Below, piece after piece: positions 52,431 through 60,784 of a DNA stretch of 64,000 nt. The stretch's first letter is position 1. Each line of letters begins with the position of its first letter. Under the pieces are notes generated by a model. It saw only the letters and a list, made by a program, of their open reading frames with translations. It had not been told where the DNA came from and did no database searches. The DNA is from Solobacterium sp. (GTDB lineage: Bacteria; Bacillota_I; Bacilli_A; Erysipelotrichales; Erysipelotrichaceae): positions 159,659 to 223,658 of the forward strand of contig JAFWNG010000045.1 in the NCBI GenBank assembly GCA_017510405.1. The letters run 5' to 3'. The position numbers were made by a program, and so were the translations under genes.

Positions 52431-52576
52431 TATTCCCACTCAATAATGATTTCCTGCAAGTAAAGCAAATGATTTACGTTTTGATATATTTCATGCATTT
52501 ATATCTACGATATTCACTCACATCTACCTCGTTTACGATCCGCATGGTAGCAAAATGGTATCAGAGAGTGGTATCA
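52431..52576. repeat. 146-bp repeat copy R2
   Basis: TATTCCCACTCAATAATGA to GAGAGTGGTATCA, identical in length and orientation to R1 and R4, high identity by eye. It starts 1564 bp after R1, directly follows the stop of ATPase 2 and precedes the promoter of ATPase 1. Confidence 0.9.
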
Positions 52577-52580
52577 GATA

Positions 52581-53861
52581 CTAATCTTTCAGACATCCGA
52601 GAGGGATCACAAATACACCGTCCTCCCTTTTATACCCAAATTGCGTCCCTGTAATGACGATTTTCAGATCCGGCAGACGAAGAGGAACTTGCTTCTCTTT
52701 ATTATTATGTTCCGTAATAAGCCGTTCGATTTCCAACAGATGTTTTGCGCCTTCGTCCACTTCGTTCTGTCCCAGTTTGATTTCTATCAATGCATATCTT
52801 CCATCTTCCAGATGTAATACAGCATCAGCCTCCAATCCGTATCTGTCTCTGTAATAGGACACTGTACCTCCATATTCTGATGAGTATACTTTCAGATCTC
52901 TGATGACCAGCGATTCAAAAAGGAAACCCAAAGTTTTATAGTCGAGATTGAAGTATTCCGGAGATATGCCTAACGCAGCTGCAGCAATGGAAGGATCGAT
53001 CAGATTCTTCTTTTTGGATGATCGGATAGATGTTTTCGAGCGAATCGACGGACACCACGCTTCAACATCTTCAATGATATACAACTTATTAAGTGCAGCA
53101 ATATAATCCTGAAATGTCGGCTGGGACATTCCTGTAGTTGCCGCCGTGTCTCCATACACAGTTTTCGTATCGGCAGTTGTACATATATTCCGCGCATATG
53201 ATCTTAGTATCGTTCTTGCCCATTGCGGGTTTCTTTTTGTATTGTCAACATTAGAAATATCAGTATCACAAGTTTGATTAAATAGTTCTTTTGCTATTTG
53301 GAGCTTGGCTTTATCCGACTGTAGATTGACTGTTCTGGGCCAGCCTCCCCTGCAGATTACAAATTTGATATCATCGATCGTCAGATCAGATTTACAGGTT
53401 GTTATTTCGTCCTGATGAGTAAACAGATCCATTAACGATACAGTCCCATTGGAATCCCCCGACTCATATAAACTCATTGGATACATTTTCAGTGTAGATA
53501 TCCTTAATGTTCCTGTGTGAGGTGTTTCAACTTCTTTTGAGGATGATCCAGTCAGAATATACTGTCCGCTCAAGCCACTGTCATCCACATCTTTTCTTAT
53601 AGCGCCCCATATTTTCGGAGCGTCCTGCCATTCATCAAACAATATCGGTTTTTCGCCTTTCAGCAGATCCGATGGTTTCGTATTCGCTATCATCAGAAGA
53701 TTCTCTCTGTTATCTTCATCTTGAAACTCAATTACACTTCTGGCTTTCTGTTTCGCAGTCGTTGTCTTCCCACATCCCTTCGGACCTTTTATTTGTACAG
53801 CCCCCAACGCTTCCATTCTTATTGCAAATTGTGCATCTACAATTCTTTTCTTATACTCCAT
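52581..53861 (-). CDS. AAA ATPase with DUF4143 (AAA_14 family), copy 2
   Basis: A 426-residue paralogue in family but not close in sequence to the 50997 gene. Walker A KGPKGCGKTTTAKQKA near residue 26, Walker B PILFDEWQDAPKIW near 72, sensor YILTGSSSKEV near 100. The DUF4143 part has GFLFESLVIRDLKVYS near 310 and the nuclease-like YGLEADAVLHLEDGRYALIEIKLG near 345-370. The ATG at 53861 lies 9 nt after AGAGG; a GTG seven codons earlier overlaps that site. Low GC. It lies between R2 and R3, and its upstream region carries the 23-bp iterons. It may bind them; no biochemical basis is claimed. Confidence 0.92.
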   Translation of the reverse strand: MEYKKRIVDAQFAIRMEALGAVQIKGPKGCGKTTTAKQKARSVIEFQDEDNRENLLMIANTKPSDLLKGEKPILFDEWQDAPKIWGAIRKDVDDSGLSGQYILTGSSSKEVETPHTGTLRISTLKMYPMSLYESGDSNGTVSLMDLFTHQDEITTCKSDLTIDDIKFVICRGGWPRTVNLQSDKAKLQIAKELFNQTCDTDISNVDNTKRNPQWARTILRSYARNICTTADTKTVYGDTAATTGMSQPTFQDYIAALNKLYIIEDVEAWCPSIRSKTSIRSSKKKNLIDPSIAAAALGISPEYFNLDYKTLGFLFESLVIRDLKVYSSEYGGTVSYYRDRYGLEADAVLHLEDGRYALIEIKLGQNEVDEGAKHLLEIERLITEHNNKEKQVPLRLPDLKIVITGTQFGYKREDGVFVIPLGCLKD

Positions 53862-53905
53862 ATTAAAATACCTCTTCACCAAAACAATTATAACATGCGT
53901 TTAAG

Positions 53906-53981
53906 TGATTTGAGGTATTCCATTTATATGATTTGCTGTAATTTACTTAAGTGATTTGTGCAATATTTTTTATTTGATTTG
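53906..53981. repeat. Four iterons, TGATTTG every 23 bp
   Basis: TGATTTG starts at 53906, 53929, 53952 and 53975, an exact 23-bp period, with A/T-rich variable remainder. The array sits 45 bp upstream of the ATPase 2 start and runs into repeat R3. The orphan pair at 29477/29500 has the same word and the same period. Two-turn (23-bp) phasing suggests cooperative protein binding along one face of the DNA. Confidence 0.8.
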
Positions 53982-53986
53982 CGACT

Positions 53987-54131
53987 TGCTCCCACTCAAT
54001 AATGATTTCCTGCACGTAAAGTAAATAGTTTACGTTCCAGTATATTTCATGTGTTTCTATCTACGGTTTTCACTCACATCCACCACGTTTACGATCCACA
54101 TGGCAGCAAAATGGTATCAGAAAAGGTACCA
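53987..54131. repeat. 146-bp repeat copy R3 (145 bp)
   Basis: TGCTCCCACTCAATAATGA to AAAAGGTACCA; the most diverged copy, one base shorter, but with the same palindrome-like CGTAAAGTAAATAG, GTTTACGATCCACATGG and CAAAATGGTATCAG. It starts 1556 bp after R2 and ends 12 bp from the stop of the marR gene. Confidence 0.88.
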
Positions 54132-54142
54132 CGAAAAAAAGA

Positions 54143-54619
54143 TCATGATGCTGGTGCATCAAGTTCCTGCTGAATGATCGAGCTTACTTTCTGCAATAAT
54201 GTCACCAGTGCTGCGTGCTCGTCTTTTGTGAGTCTGTTCTCAAAATCCTGGTTGATATTGTAGATCGCTTTTGCAAGATCATCTTTGATTGCAAGGCTTT
54301 TCTCTGTCAGATGCAGATGAAAGTATCTTCCGTCCGTTTCGTCTTTGATCCTGTAAACATAATCATTTGCCATTAAGTTTTTAATTAATGATGTTACAGA
54401 AGGATTTTTCAAACCAAGGTATTTCTCGATATCGATCTGAAAGACTTTTTCTTTATCACTGTTGCCGATATACAGAATGACCAGACTCTGCTGCATTGTT
54501 AATCCATATCTGCTCAGTTCACGATTATAGATTTTGAGAAGATTTTTATCGATCGTATGAATAATATTACTGATCAATGTGTTGTTTTCAGAAGTAATTG
54601 TCTTATATTTTTCGTTCAT
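54143..54619 (-). CDS. MarR-family transcriptional regulator
   Basis: A 158-residue winged-helix regulator: recognition region YLGLKNPSVTSLIKNLMAND near residue 65, wing with YRIKDETDGRYFHLHLTEK near 90, and dimerisation helices at both ends. The start at 54619 has AAGGAG 6 nt upstream; a GTG two codons earlier is part of that site. Divergent from the beta-glucoside PTS operon; the 189-bp spacer has three palindromes of type TACATAG-CTATGTA, one covering the -10 of the PTS promoter. It likely represses both directions until a beta-glucoside or phenolic aglycone binds. Confidence 0.92.
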   Translation of the reverse strand: MNEKYKTITSENNTLISNIIHTIDKNLLKIYNRELSRYGLTMQQSLVILYIGNSDKEKVFQIDIEKYLGLKNPSVTSLIKNLMANDYVYRIKDETDGRYFHLHLTEKSLAIKDDLAKAIYNINQDFENRLTKDEHAALVTLLQKVSSIIQQELDAPAS

Positions 54620-54672
54620 ATTCACTCCTTCTGCTGATGAATCTCAGGTACAAATTCATTATATCAAAAAAA

Positions 54673-54757
54673 TACATAGAAATTTATGTAATTCGGTATT
54701 GACATCCGCAAATACATAGAATACTATGTATTTGCAAGCGAACATAGATATCTATGT
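54673..54757. promoter_or_regulatory. MarR operators and PTS promoter
   Basis: Promoter: TTGACA 54699-54704, 17-bp spacer, TACTAT 54722-54727. Operators: CAAATACATAG/CTATGTATTTG (54709-54734, perfect 11-bp arms, 4-bp centre), ACATAGATATCTATGT (54742-54757, perfect) and TACATAGAAATTTATGTA (54673-54690, one mismatch pair). The first covers spacer and -10, so binding would block initiation. Confidence 0.85.
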
Positions 54758-54807
54758 ATCTGATTGGCCAACAGATCTGCTTCAGAAAAAAAGGAGAAAA
54801 CAAAAAC

Positions 54808-56655
54808 ATGAAAAAAGATTATCCCGCATTAGCTGCTGACATTCTCCGCCTGGTTGGAGGAGCAGAAAACGTTTCATTTGTTATGAACTGTGCAACACGC
54901 CTTCGCTTTACGTTAAAAGATATGGATCTTCCGAAGACAGAGGAGATCAAAGCACTGAAGGGTGTTATCGATGTCATCATTCAGAACGGACAGTATCAGG
55001 TCTGCATCGGACCGGATGTCCCCGATGTTCTGAAAGAAGTCAAGAAACTCGGCAATTTCTCAGGTGATGCTGATACTGCTCCGGAGCAGAAGAAAAAAGG
55101 CATTGACCGCATCTTCGAGGTCATCTCCGGTGTCTTCACACCGATCGTTCCGGTTCTGATGGCTGCAGGTATGGTTGGAGCGCTGCTGACAGTACTCAAC
55201 CTTACACACATCCTTCCTGAAACAAGCCCGACATACTATGTCTGGAATATCATTAAAGAAGCCGGATTCTACTTCCTGCCGTTCTACATTGCATATACCG
55301 CATCACAGAAGCTCAACGCAAATCCGTTCCTCAGCATGCTGCTGGCTGGTGTACTTCTTCACCCGCAGCTCTCCAGCTTCGAGAGTCTCGGCGTTGATCA
55401 GCTCAGCTGGTTTGGTATCGGCATCCGCAATGTAAGCTACGCAAACGCGATTCTTCCGGTCATTCTCGGTGTCTGGCTGTTAGGGTATGTCGAAAGATTC
55501 TTCACAAAGTTCATGCCGCAGGTGATCCGTGCTTTCGCGGTCCCGATGCTCACAATGCTGGTGGTTGTTCCGATCGAACTGATTCTCATCGGTCCGATGG
55601 CAAGCTATGTTGCTGACTTCCTCGCAAATGCTGTTCTGTACATGGGTGATCACTTCGGATTCATCGCTGTCGGTATCATCGCAGCACTGACACCGATCAT
55701 GATTTCCACAGGAACACATTCATTCGCTTTCCCTGTCATTCTGGCTTCTCTGGCTTCCAATGGCTTCGAAGGTCTGCTTGTTCCGGCAATGCTGGCAGAA
55801 AATCTCGCTATGGCTGGTGCAGCATTCGCAGCCGGTTTCAAATCAAAGGACGCTGATGAAAAAGCTGAAGCAAATGCCGCAACATTATCAGCATGCATGG
55901 GTATTTCCGAACCTGCTATGTATGGTGTTGCACTTCCGAAGAAAACACCGTTCCTCGGATCCATCATCGGTTCCGGTATTGGCGGCCTGGTTGCCGGTCT
56001 GTTTGGAGTCCGGTTCTATACAATCGCTTCTGCAAGCTTTGTAGGACTTCCGGCAACAATCGGCGAAAACTCCATGAAAAGCTTCATCGGTGCGCTGATT
56101 ACAATCGCAGTATCCTTCGCAGCAGCATTCTTCTTCACAATGCTTCTCAGTAAAAAGGACGGCAACACAGAAGAAACAGCTGAAGAAGCAGTAAAACTGA
56201 ACGGACCTGCAAAAGTGGCCTCTCCGATCAACGGACGTCTGATTGCTCTGTCTGAAGTAAATGACAAGACATTTGCAAGCGGTGCCATGGGCGAAGGCTG
56301 TGCGGTCATTCCTTCCGACGGTGTATTAAGAGCACCGGCAGACGGCGAAATCATCATGCTGTTTGACACAAAGCATGCAGTTGGCATTAAGACAACGGAT
56401 GGCGTCGAGATCCTGATACACATCGGCATGGACACTGTCAATCTCAACGGTGAACATTTCGAAGCAGTCAAAAAGGCAAATGATAAAGTCAGGAAAGGTG
56501 ATGTCATTGTTAAGTTTGATATCGATGCGATCAAGGCGGCAGGCTACGATGTAACAACACCTGTCATCATCACAAATACTGCTGACTATGCAAGTATCAC
56601 AAAAGCAGACACTGCTGAAGTCAAAGCAGGCGAAACAATTCTGACTGTAGAGTAA
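54808..56655 (+). CDS. bglP: Beta-glucoside PTS permease IIBCA
   Basis: A 615-residue three-domain transporter that imports and phosphorylates aryl- or alkyl-beta-glucosides. IIB (1-85) with the phospho-Cys in VMNCATRLRFTL near residue 27; linker; IIC (~100-450), about ten TM helices with TPIMISTGTHSFAF near 290 and GISEPAMYGVALP near 365; IIA (~480-615) with the phospho-His in ILIHIGMDTVNLNG near 540. The ATG at 54808 has AAGGAG 11 nt upstream. First gene of bglP-GH1-ABM. Regulation appears to be by MarR, not by the usual BglG antiterminator; no RAT-like terminator was seen before it. Confidence 0.95.
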   Translation: MKKDYPALAADILRLVGGAENVSFVMNCATRLRFTLKDMDLPKTEEIKALKGVIDVIIQNGQYQVCIGPDVPDVLKEVKKLGNFSGDADTAPEQKKKGIDRIFEVISGVFTPIVPVLMAAGMVGALLTVLNLTHILPETSPTYYVWNIIKEAGFYFLPFYIAYTASQKLNANPFLSMLLAGVLLHPQLSSFESLGVDQLSWFGIGIRNVSYANAILPVILGVWLLGYVERFFTKFMPQVIRAFAVPMLTMLVVVPIELILIGPMASYVADFLANAVLYMGDHFGFIAVGIIAALTPIMISTGTHSFAFPVILASLASNGFEGLLVPAMLAENLAMAGAAFAAGFKSKDADEKAEANAATLSACMGISEPAMYGVALPKKTPFLGSIIGSGIGGLVAGLFGVRFYTIASASFVGLPATIGENSMKSFIGALITIAVSFAAAFFFTMLLSKKDGNTEETAEEAVKLNGPAKVASPINGRLIALSEVNDKTFASGAMGEGCAVIPSDGVLRAPADGEIIMLFDTKHAVGIKTTDGVEILIHIGMDTVNLNGEHFEAVKKANDKVRKGDVIVKFDIDAIKAAGYDVTTPVIITNTADYASITKADTAEVKAGETILTVE

Positions 56656-56667
56656 AGGGGGGCAGAT

Positions 56668-58077
56668 ATGAAAGATACATTTCTCTGGGGAGGATCCACA
56701 TCCGCATTCCAGTTTGAAGGAGGTGCAAATGAAGGAGGAAAAGGCGTATCCTTCTACGATACGATTTCCAGAAGTTCCAAAGCAGCTGCTGATAATATGG
56801 AATCCTGGATGGGCACAAACAAAATAAAAGATTACACAGTGACTTCGGATTTCTATCATCATTATGAAGAAGACATTCAGCTGATGTCAGAAATGGGATT
56901 CAAAAGTTTCCGTATGTCCGTTGCCTGGACAAGAATCTATCCGGACGGAGACGGAAATGTGAATCCTCAGGGAATTGCTTTCTATCGCAATGTGTTCTCT
57001 CTCCTGAAAAAAAGCGGAATTGAACCGGTAGTTACACTGTATCACTGGGATATGCCCCAGTCACTGATCGACAGATATCACGGCTGGTATGGAATAGAAA
57101 CAGTTCATGCATTTGAGCAGTATGCCGAGACATGCTTCAGAGCGTTTGGCGAATATGTAAAATATTGGCTGACATTAAATGAAAACAACATGACAATCAT
57201 GATGCCTGGATTTGGCACAGGCATGAAAAAAACCAAAGATGATCCTGATTACGATATATTCAAATACACAGTATTCCACAACACGAACATTGCCCATTTT
57301 GCAGCAGTCAGGAAATGTCACGAAATCATTCCTGACGCAATGATCGGCTGTATGTTTGCGAGTGCTCTGGCATATCCGCTGACCAGTGATCCAGAAGATG
57401 TTCTGCTGGCAAGGAACCACAACCAAAAACTGAATTACGACTATCTCGATCTTCTGACAAGAGGCAGATACACACCTAAGAATGTATTTGAAATGAAACA
57501 GGCAGGATTTACCGTATCCGAAGAAGACAGCAAACTGTTCTCTGATCCGAAATCAATCATCGATTTCATTTCATTCAGTTATTATTTCTCAGTCTGCACA
57601 GGCACAGAACAGAATGCAGCAGATGAAAATGCGGGAACTGTGCAGATGATGTATCAGGCTATGAGTAATCCGAAACTTAAGAAATCAACGTTTGGATGGA
57701 CGATCGATCCGACCGGTCTCAGAATCCTGATGAATGATCTGTATGACAGGTATCAGCTGCCGGTTATGATCGTCGAAAATGGTCTGGGTGTAAAAGACGA
57801 TATTTTGACAGAAGACAAGGAAGTACATGATGATTACAGAATCAGCTATCTGAGAGAACACATCAAAGCAGTCAAAGCAGCTGTCGATGAAGATCATGTT
57901 GATTGCCTCGGATACCTGCCATGGGGATGCATTGATCTCTACAGCGCATCCGGTGACAGGGATAAACGATACGGATTCATCTATGTTGACTATGAAGACT
58001 CTCATAAGAGATACCGCAAGGACAGTTTCTTCTGGTATCAGAATGTGATCAAAACTAACGCAGAGGAATTAGACTGA
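56668..58077 (+). CDS. GH1 6-phospho-beta-glucosidase
   Basis: A 469-residue retaining glycosidase that splits the phosphorylated beta-glucoside delivered by the PTS. N-terminal FLWGGSTSAFQFEG, acid/base Glu in YWLTLNENNMTIM near residue 170 (the usual NEP/NEI is here NEN) and nucleophile Glu in VMIVENGLGVKDD near 365; the C-terminal YGFIYVDYEDSHKRYRKDSF matches phospho-specific members, where Lys/Tyr/Ser contact the phosphate. 12 bp after the PTS gene, and its stop shares a base with the start of the ABM gene (TGATG). Confidence 0.94.
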   Translation: MKDTFLWGGSTSAFQFEGGANEGGKGVSFYDTISRSSKAAADNMESWMGTNKIKDYTVTSDFYHHYEEDIQLMSEMGFKSFRMSVAWTRIYPDGDGNVNPQGIAFYRNVFSLLKKSGIEPVVTLYHWDMPQSLIDRYHGWYGIETVHAFEQYAETCFRAFGEYVKYWLTLNENNMTIMMPGFGTGMKKTKDDPDYDIFKYTVFHNTNIAHFAAVRKCHEIIPDAMIGCMFASALAYPLTSDPEDVLLARNHNQKLNYDYLDLLTRGRYTPKNVFEMKQAGFTVSEEDSKLFSDPKSIIDFISFSYYFSVCTGTEQNAADENAGTVQMMYQAMSNPKLKKSTFGWTIDPTGLRILMNDLYDRYQLPVMIVENGLGVKDDILTEDKEVHDDYRISYLREHIKAVKAAVDEDHVDCLGYLPWGCIDLYSASGDRDKRYGFIYVDYEDSHKRYRKDSFFWYQNVIKTNAEELD

Positions 58078-58355
58078 TGTATATTATCGTCATAAAAAAC
58101 ACAGCAAAAGAAGGATTTGCACAAGAATACAGAGAAGCTTCTGTACGCTTCATGAATGAAATGAAGAGGCTTCCCGGTCTGATTGATGCACAGGTCTGGC
58201 AGGATAATAATGATCAGAATCAGATCCTGAATGTAATATTTTGGGAATCAGAAGAAGCCGCGAAAGCAGATGATGGCAGTTTGTTCATAAAGTACAAGCC
58301 TGAACTGAAGCCGTATTTTGTAACAAATACCACACAAACATACAAAAGCTTTTAA
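58077..58355 (+). CDS. Antibiotic-biosynthesis-monooxygenase (ABM) fold protein
   Basis: A 92-residue dimeric ferredoxin-like alpha/beta protein: begins MYIIVIKNTAKEGFAQEY, with LPGLIDAQVWQDNND and NVIFWESEEAAKADD, the typical ABM/YgiN pattern. Such proteins include quinol monooxygenases and heme-degrading enzymes, and many of unknown function. No heme-ligand motif is obvious. Translationally coupled to the GH1 gene (TGATG). A role in handling a phenolic aglycone released from aryl-glucosides is possible; this is inference. Confidence 0.87.
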   Translation: MYIIVIKNTAKEGFAQEYREASVRFMNEMKRLPGLIDAQVWQDNNDQNQILNVIFWESEEAAKADDGSLFIKYKPELKPYFVTNTTQTYKSF

Positions 58356-58370
58356 CAAAAATCCTTTCAA

Positions 58371-58405
58371 AAAATGGAATCTGATTATATGATTCCATTT
58401 TTTAT
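58371..58405 (+). terminator. Terminator of bglP operon
   Basis: AAAATGGAATC/GATTCCATTTT (11-bp stem, 9-nt loop) followed by a T-run, 16 bp after the ABM stop. Confidence 0.92.
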
Positions 58406-58461
58406 GCCGTCTTGAAAATTCTTTTTAAGAATACGAATTCACTAGCTGACCGCTCGACACT

Positions 58462-58607
58462 TATTCCCACTCGGTAATGAAATCATATGCGTAAAGTAAA
58501 TAATTTACGTTTTGATATATTTGATGTGTTTCTATCTATGATTTTCACTCACATCCACCACGTTTACGATCCGCATGGTAGCAAAATGGTATCAGAGAGT
58601 GGTATCA
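58462..58607. repeat. 146-bp repeat copy R4
   Basis: TATTCCCACTCGGTAATGA to GAGAGTGGTATCA, same orientation as R1-R3, with GTAAATAATTTAC and GTTTACGATCCGCATGG. It lies 74 bp downstream of the stop of the IIB-ROK gene. With the terminator it accounts for most of the 326-bp gap 58356-58681; 58608-58681 shows nothing else. Confidence 0.9.
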
Positions 58608-58681
58608 GTCTTCAAAGTGTATATACAAAGATCAGCAGCTGATAAGGTCTGCTTAAAGTGTACTTTAAAAGGATACTTTCG

Positions 58682-60112
58682 CTAATTTCTGAATTCTTTC
58701 AGATCTTCCCGGTAACTGTAGCTGCCATGCAGGACGTTGTAAAGCAGGACGCCGGCGCCGTAGAACAGCTCCCAGAAGCGGCTGTCCATCTTGACGATCT
58801 GCGGCAGATGGCGCTCAGGAACATATTTCTTCAGGCTTTCCTTCAGCTCCTCAGGATCGGTCAACAGATCGCAATAGACCGCCAGCGTGTCCGGGCCGAT
58901 TGTGCAGACCATCGGCAGAACCAGCTTCGTAATCAGTTCAACGATACCTTCAGGCGTTCTGGAAAGATCATATCTGTCCTCGGAGAAATTGAGCGTCTTC
59001 AGATAATTGGCGCATTCGCCGGCGAAATCCTTTTTGCCGAAAATCGGATTGCCGTTGATCACAAGTCCGGCCCCGCCGACCACATTGCCGAGCGGATGAT
59101 AATAGGTAAGCAGATTGCCGCAGTCACGGTGATTGGCATAATAGCCGACTGCTGATGCGTTGGCATCATTGCACAGGATAAATGTACGGCCGTATTTCTT
59201 TGTAAATTCACCAACCACATCGACATCGAAGATTTTAACTGTCGGCAGCGTGAGACGTCCTTCATAGACAATACCCGGTGCAACAATTGCGACGCCTTTG
59301 ATCTCCGGATGGCGGATGAAAAGAACATCGAGCACATCCTCCAGGTCACGCAGATTGATCTCGTCTTTCACAGTAACCCCGCGTTCCATCGCAGTTTCTT
59401 TGTCAGCTCCGCGCCAGTGAATTTCAAATTTGCGGTTTCGGCGGATAATGGCCACAATAGCGATAGCGCTGTCCCATTCCGGATCATGGATGTCTTCAAT
59501 GACCTCTTCTGTCTTTTCGTTTTTCTCGAGTTCCTCTTTGATCAGATCGACGGTCTGGGTCACATTGTATGACGCAAATACACTGGCAGGGATCTGAATG
59601 ATAACCTTGTCTTTCAGTACTTCCTTTGCCTTTTTAAGCAGATAGCCGATCTGTGGTGCCAGCAGGATCACGTCCTTGTCCTGAGCTGCTTCAAAGAGTT
59701 CGGTATAAGGAACAGCCGAGAACTCATATTCAAGACCGAGCGTTTCCGCAGCACCATTGAGCTTATCCGCAAAGAAAGAAGTGGTAAATCCGGAGGTGCA
59801 GCTTAACAGAACTTTGACCTTGTTGTCGGCGCCTGCTTTCTTCAATGAAGCAATCATCTGTGTGAACAGATCTTTGGCATGGTCAAGATCCTTGATTTCA
59901 AAATGCAGGAAGAAAACAGGCTCATCTGATTTTTCGCTCTCGATTGTCAGGGCGCAGATCTCATATTCAAGATGATAGAACTGCACATGGCCGACGGCGT
60001 TCTCTGTCACAAAGTCAATTTCATCTTCGCTTTTTTCATTGATTTCATAAGCCGGATCTGTCTGTTCAAGAATCCATTTCCGGTACATTTCATACATTTC
60101 TTTATCTGTCAT
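58682..60112 (-). CDS. PTS IIB-like / ROK-like fusion protein
   Basis: A 476-residue cytosolic protein with an unusual build. Residues ~1-95 are an acidic alpha/beta domain that is not recognised; ~97-200 resemble a lactose/cellobiose-type PTS IIB (KVLLSCTSGFTTSFFADKLN with phospho-Cys candidate, DVILLAPQIGYLLKK); ~220-476 resemble a ROK kinase fold (IKGVAIVAPGIVYEGRL, FILCNDANASAVGYY, VGGAGLVINGNPIFGKKDFAGE). The usual ROK first loop DIGGT is absent and the ATP-binding part is altered, so catalysis is doubtful. GGAG lies 9 nt before the ATG. 5 bp downstream of the histidine phosphatase gene. It could be a PTS-phosphorylated sugar sensor. Confidence 0.72.
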   Translation of the reverse strand: MTDKEMYEMYRKWILEQTDPAYEINEKSEDEIDFVTENAVGHVQFYHLEYEICALTIESEKSDEPVFFLHFEIKDLDHAKDLFTQMIASLKKAGADNKVKVLLSCTSGFTTSFFADKLNGAAETLGLEYEFSAVPYTELFEAAQDKDVILLAPQIGYLLKKAKEVLKDKVIIQIPASVFASYNVTQTVDLIKEELEKNEKTEEVIEDIHDPEWDSAIAIVAIIRRNRKFEIHWRGADKETAMERGVTVKDEINLRDLEDVLDVLFIRHPEIKGVAIVAPGIVYEGRLTLPTVKIFDVDVVGEFTKKYGRTFILCNDANASAVGYYANHRDCGNLLTYYHPLGNVVGGAGLVINGNPIFGKKDFAGECANYLKTLNFSEDRYDLSRTPEGIVELITKLVLPMVCTIGPDTLAVYCDLLTDPEELKESLKKYVPERHLPQIVKMDSRFWELFYGAGVLLYNVLHGSYSYREDLKEFRN

Positions 60113-60117
60113 TTTCT

Positions 60118-60744
60118 TTATCTCCTGCTGGTTACGTAAACCGTTTTAGACAATTCAGGATTGAGAGCGGAGAAGTCATGAATGATGACATCCTCACACA
60201 TAAAGACGACCCCGTCATAGGAATACTTAAAGATCGCGCAGTTGCCGATACCGATTTTTCTGGGAATCAGCGTATAAGCCTGCCATTTGTTGAAAAACTG
60301 TCCGCATGCGGCACCATGGGCGACGATCAGCGTCGTCGTATTATCCTCTGCCATTTTCATAATGCCGGTGACTGTATCACTGAATCTATCCTGGAATTCC
60401 TTTTCCCCTTCGCCGCCGTACTGTTTAAACTGATCACCATACGGGAAAGAAGGATTCAGCGACTCATCATGACCTTCCAGTTTGCCAAAGAACCATTCCT
60501 TCAGTCCCCTGATCCTTTCGTAGGGCATCTGTCCGCCGGTAACGATTTCCAGGGTGTCGGCTGCCCGCTCAGATGTGGAAGAATACGCATAGTCAAAAGT
60601 AATGTTCCTGTCGCGGAACCACTGCCCCGCAACTTCTGCCTGCGCTCTGCCAAGATCCGTGAGCGGAGCGTCGCACCATCCCTGAATTTTATGGGCAACA
60701 TTAAACATCGTCTGACCATGACGCATCAGATATAAGGTCTTCAT
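60118..60744 (-). CDS. Histidine phosphatase (phosphoglycerate mutase-like)
   Basis: A 208-residue protein: LYLMRHGQTMFN at residues 4-15 gives the catalytic RHG, the acid/base Glu is in LKEWFFGKLEGHDE near 85, and the second His is in LIVAHGAACG near 143. Cytosolic phosphatase of the cofactor-dependent PGM superfamily; the substrate could be a sugar phosphate or phosphoglycerate-like molecule. AGGAG lies about 10 nt before the ATG. Operon partner of the IIB-ROK gene 5 bp downstream. Confidence 0.9.
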   Translation of the reverse strand: MKTLYLMRHGQTMFNVAHKIQGWCDAPLTDLGRAQAEVAGQWFRDRNITFDYAYSSTSERAADTLEIVTGGQMPYERIRGLKEWFFGKLEGHDESLNPSFPYGDQFKQYGGEGEKEFQDRFSDTVTGIMKMAEDNTTTLIVAHGAACGQFFNKWQAYTLIPRKIGIGNCAIFKYSYDGVVFMCEDVIIHDFSALNPELSKTVYVTSRR

Positions 60745-60784
60745 TATCTTTTTTCTCCTGTTTCTGCTTTTAGTATATCAAAAG

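Noticed and set aside
53906..53981. CRISPR array
   Set aside because: Only a 7-bp word is conserved in each 23-bp period; there are no 25-35-bp repeats with unique spacers and no cas genes.
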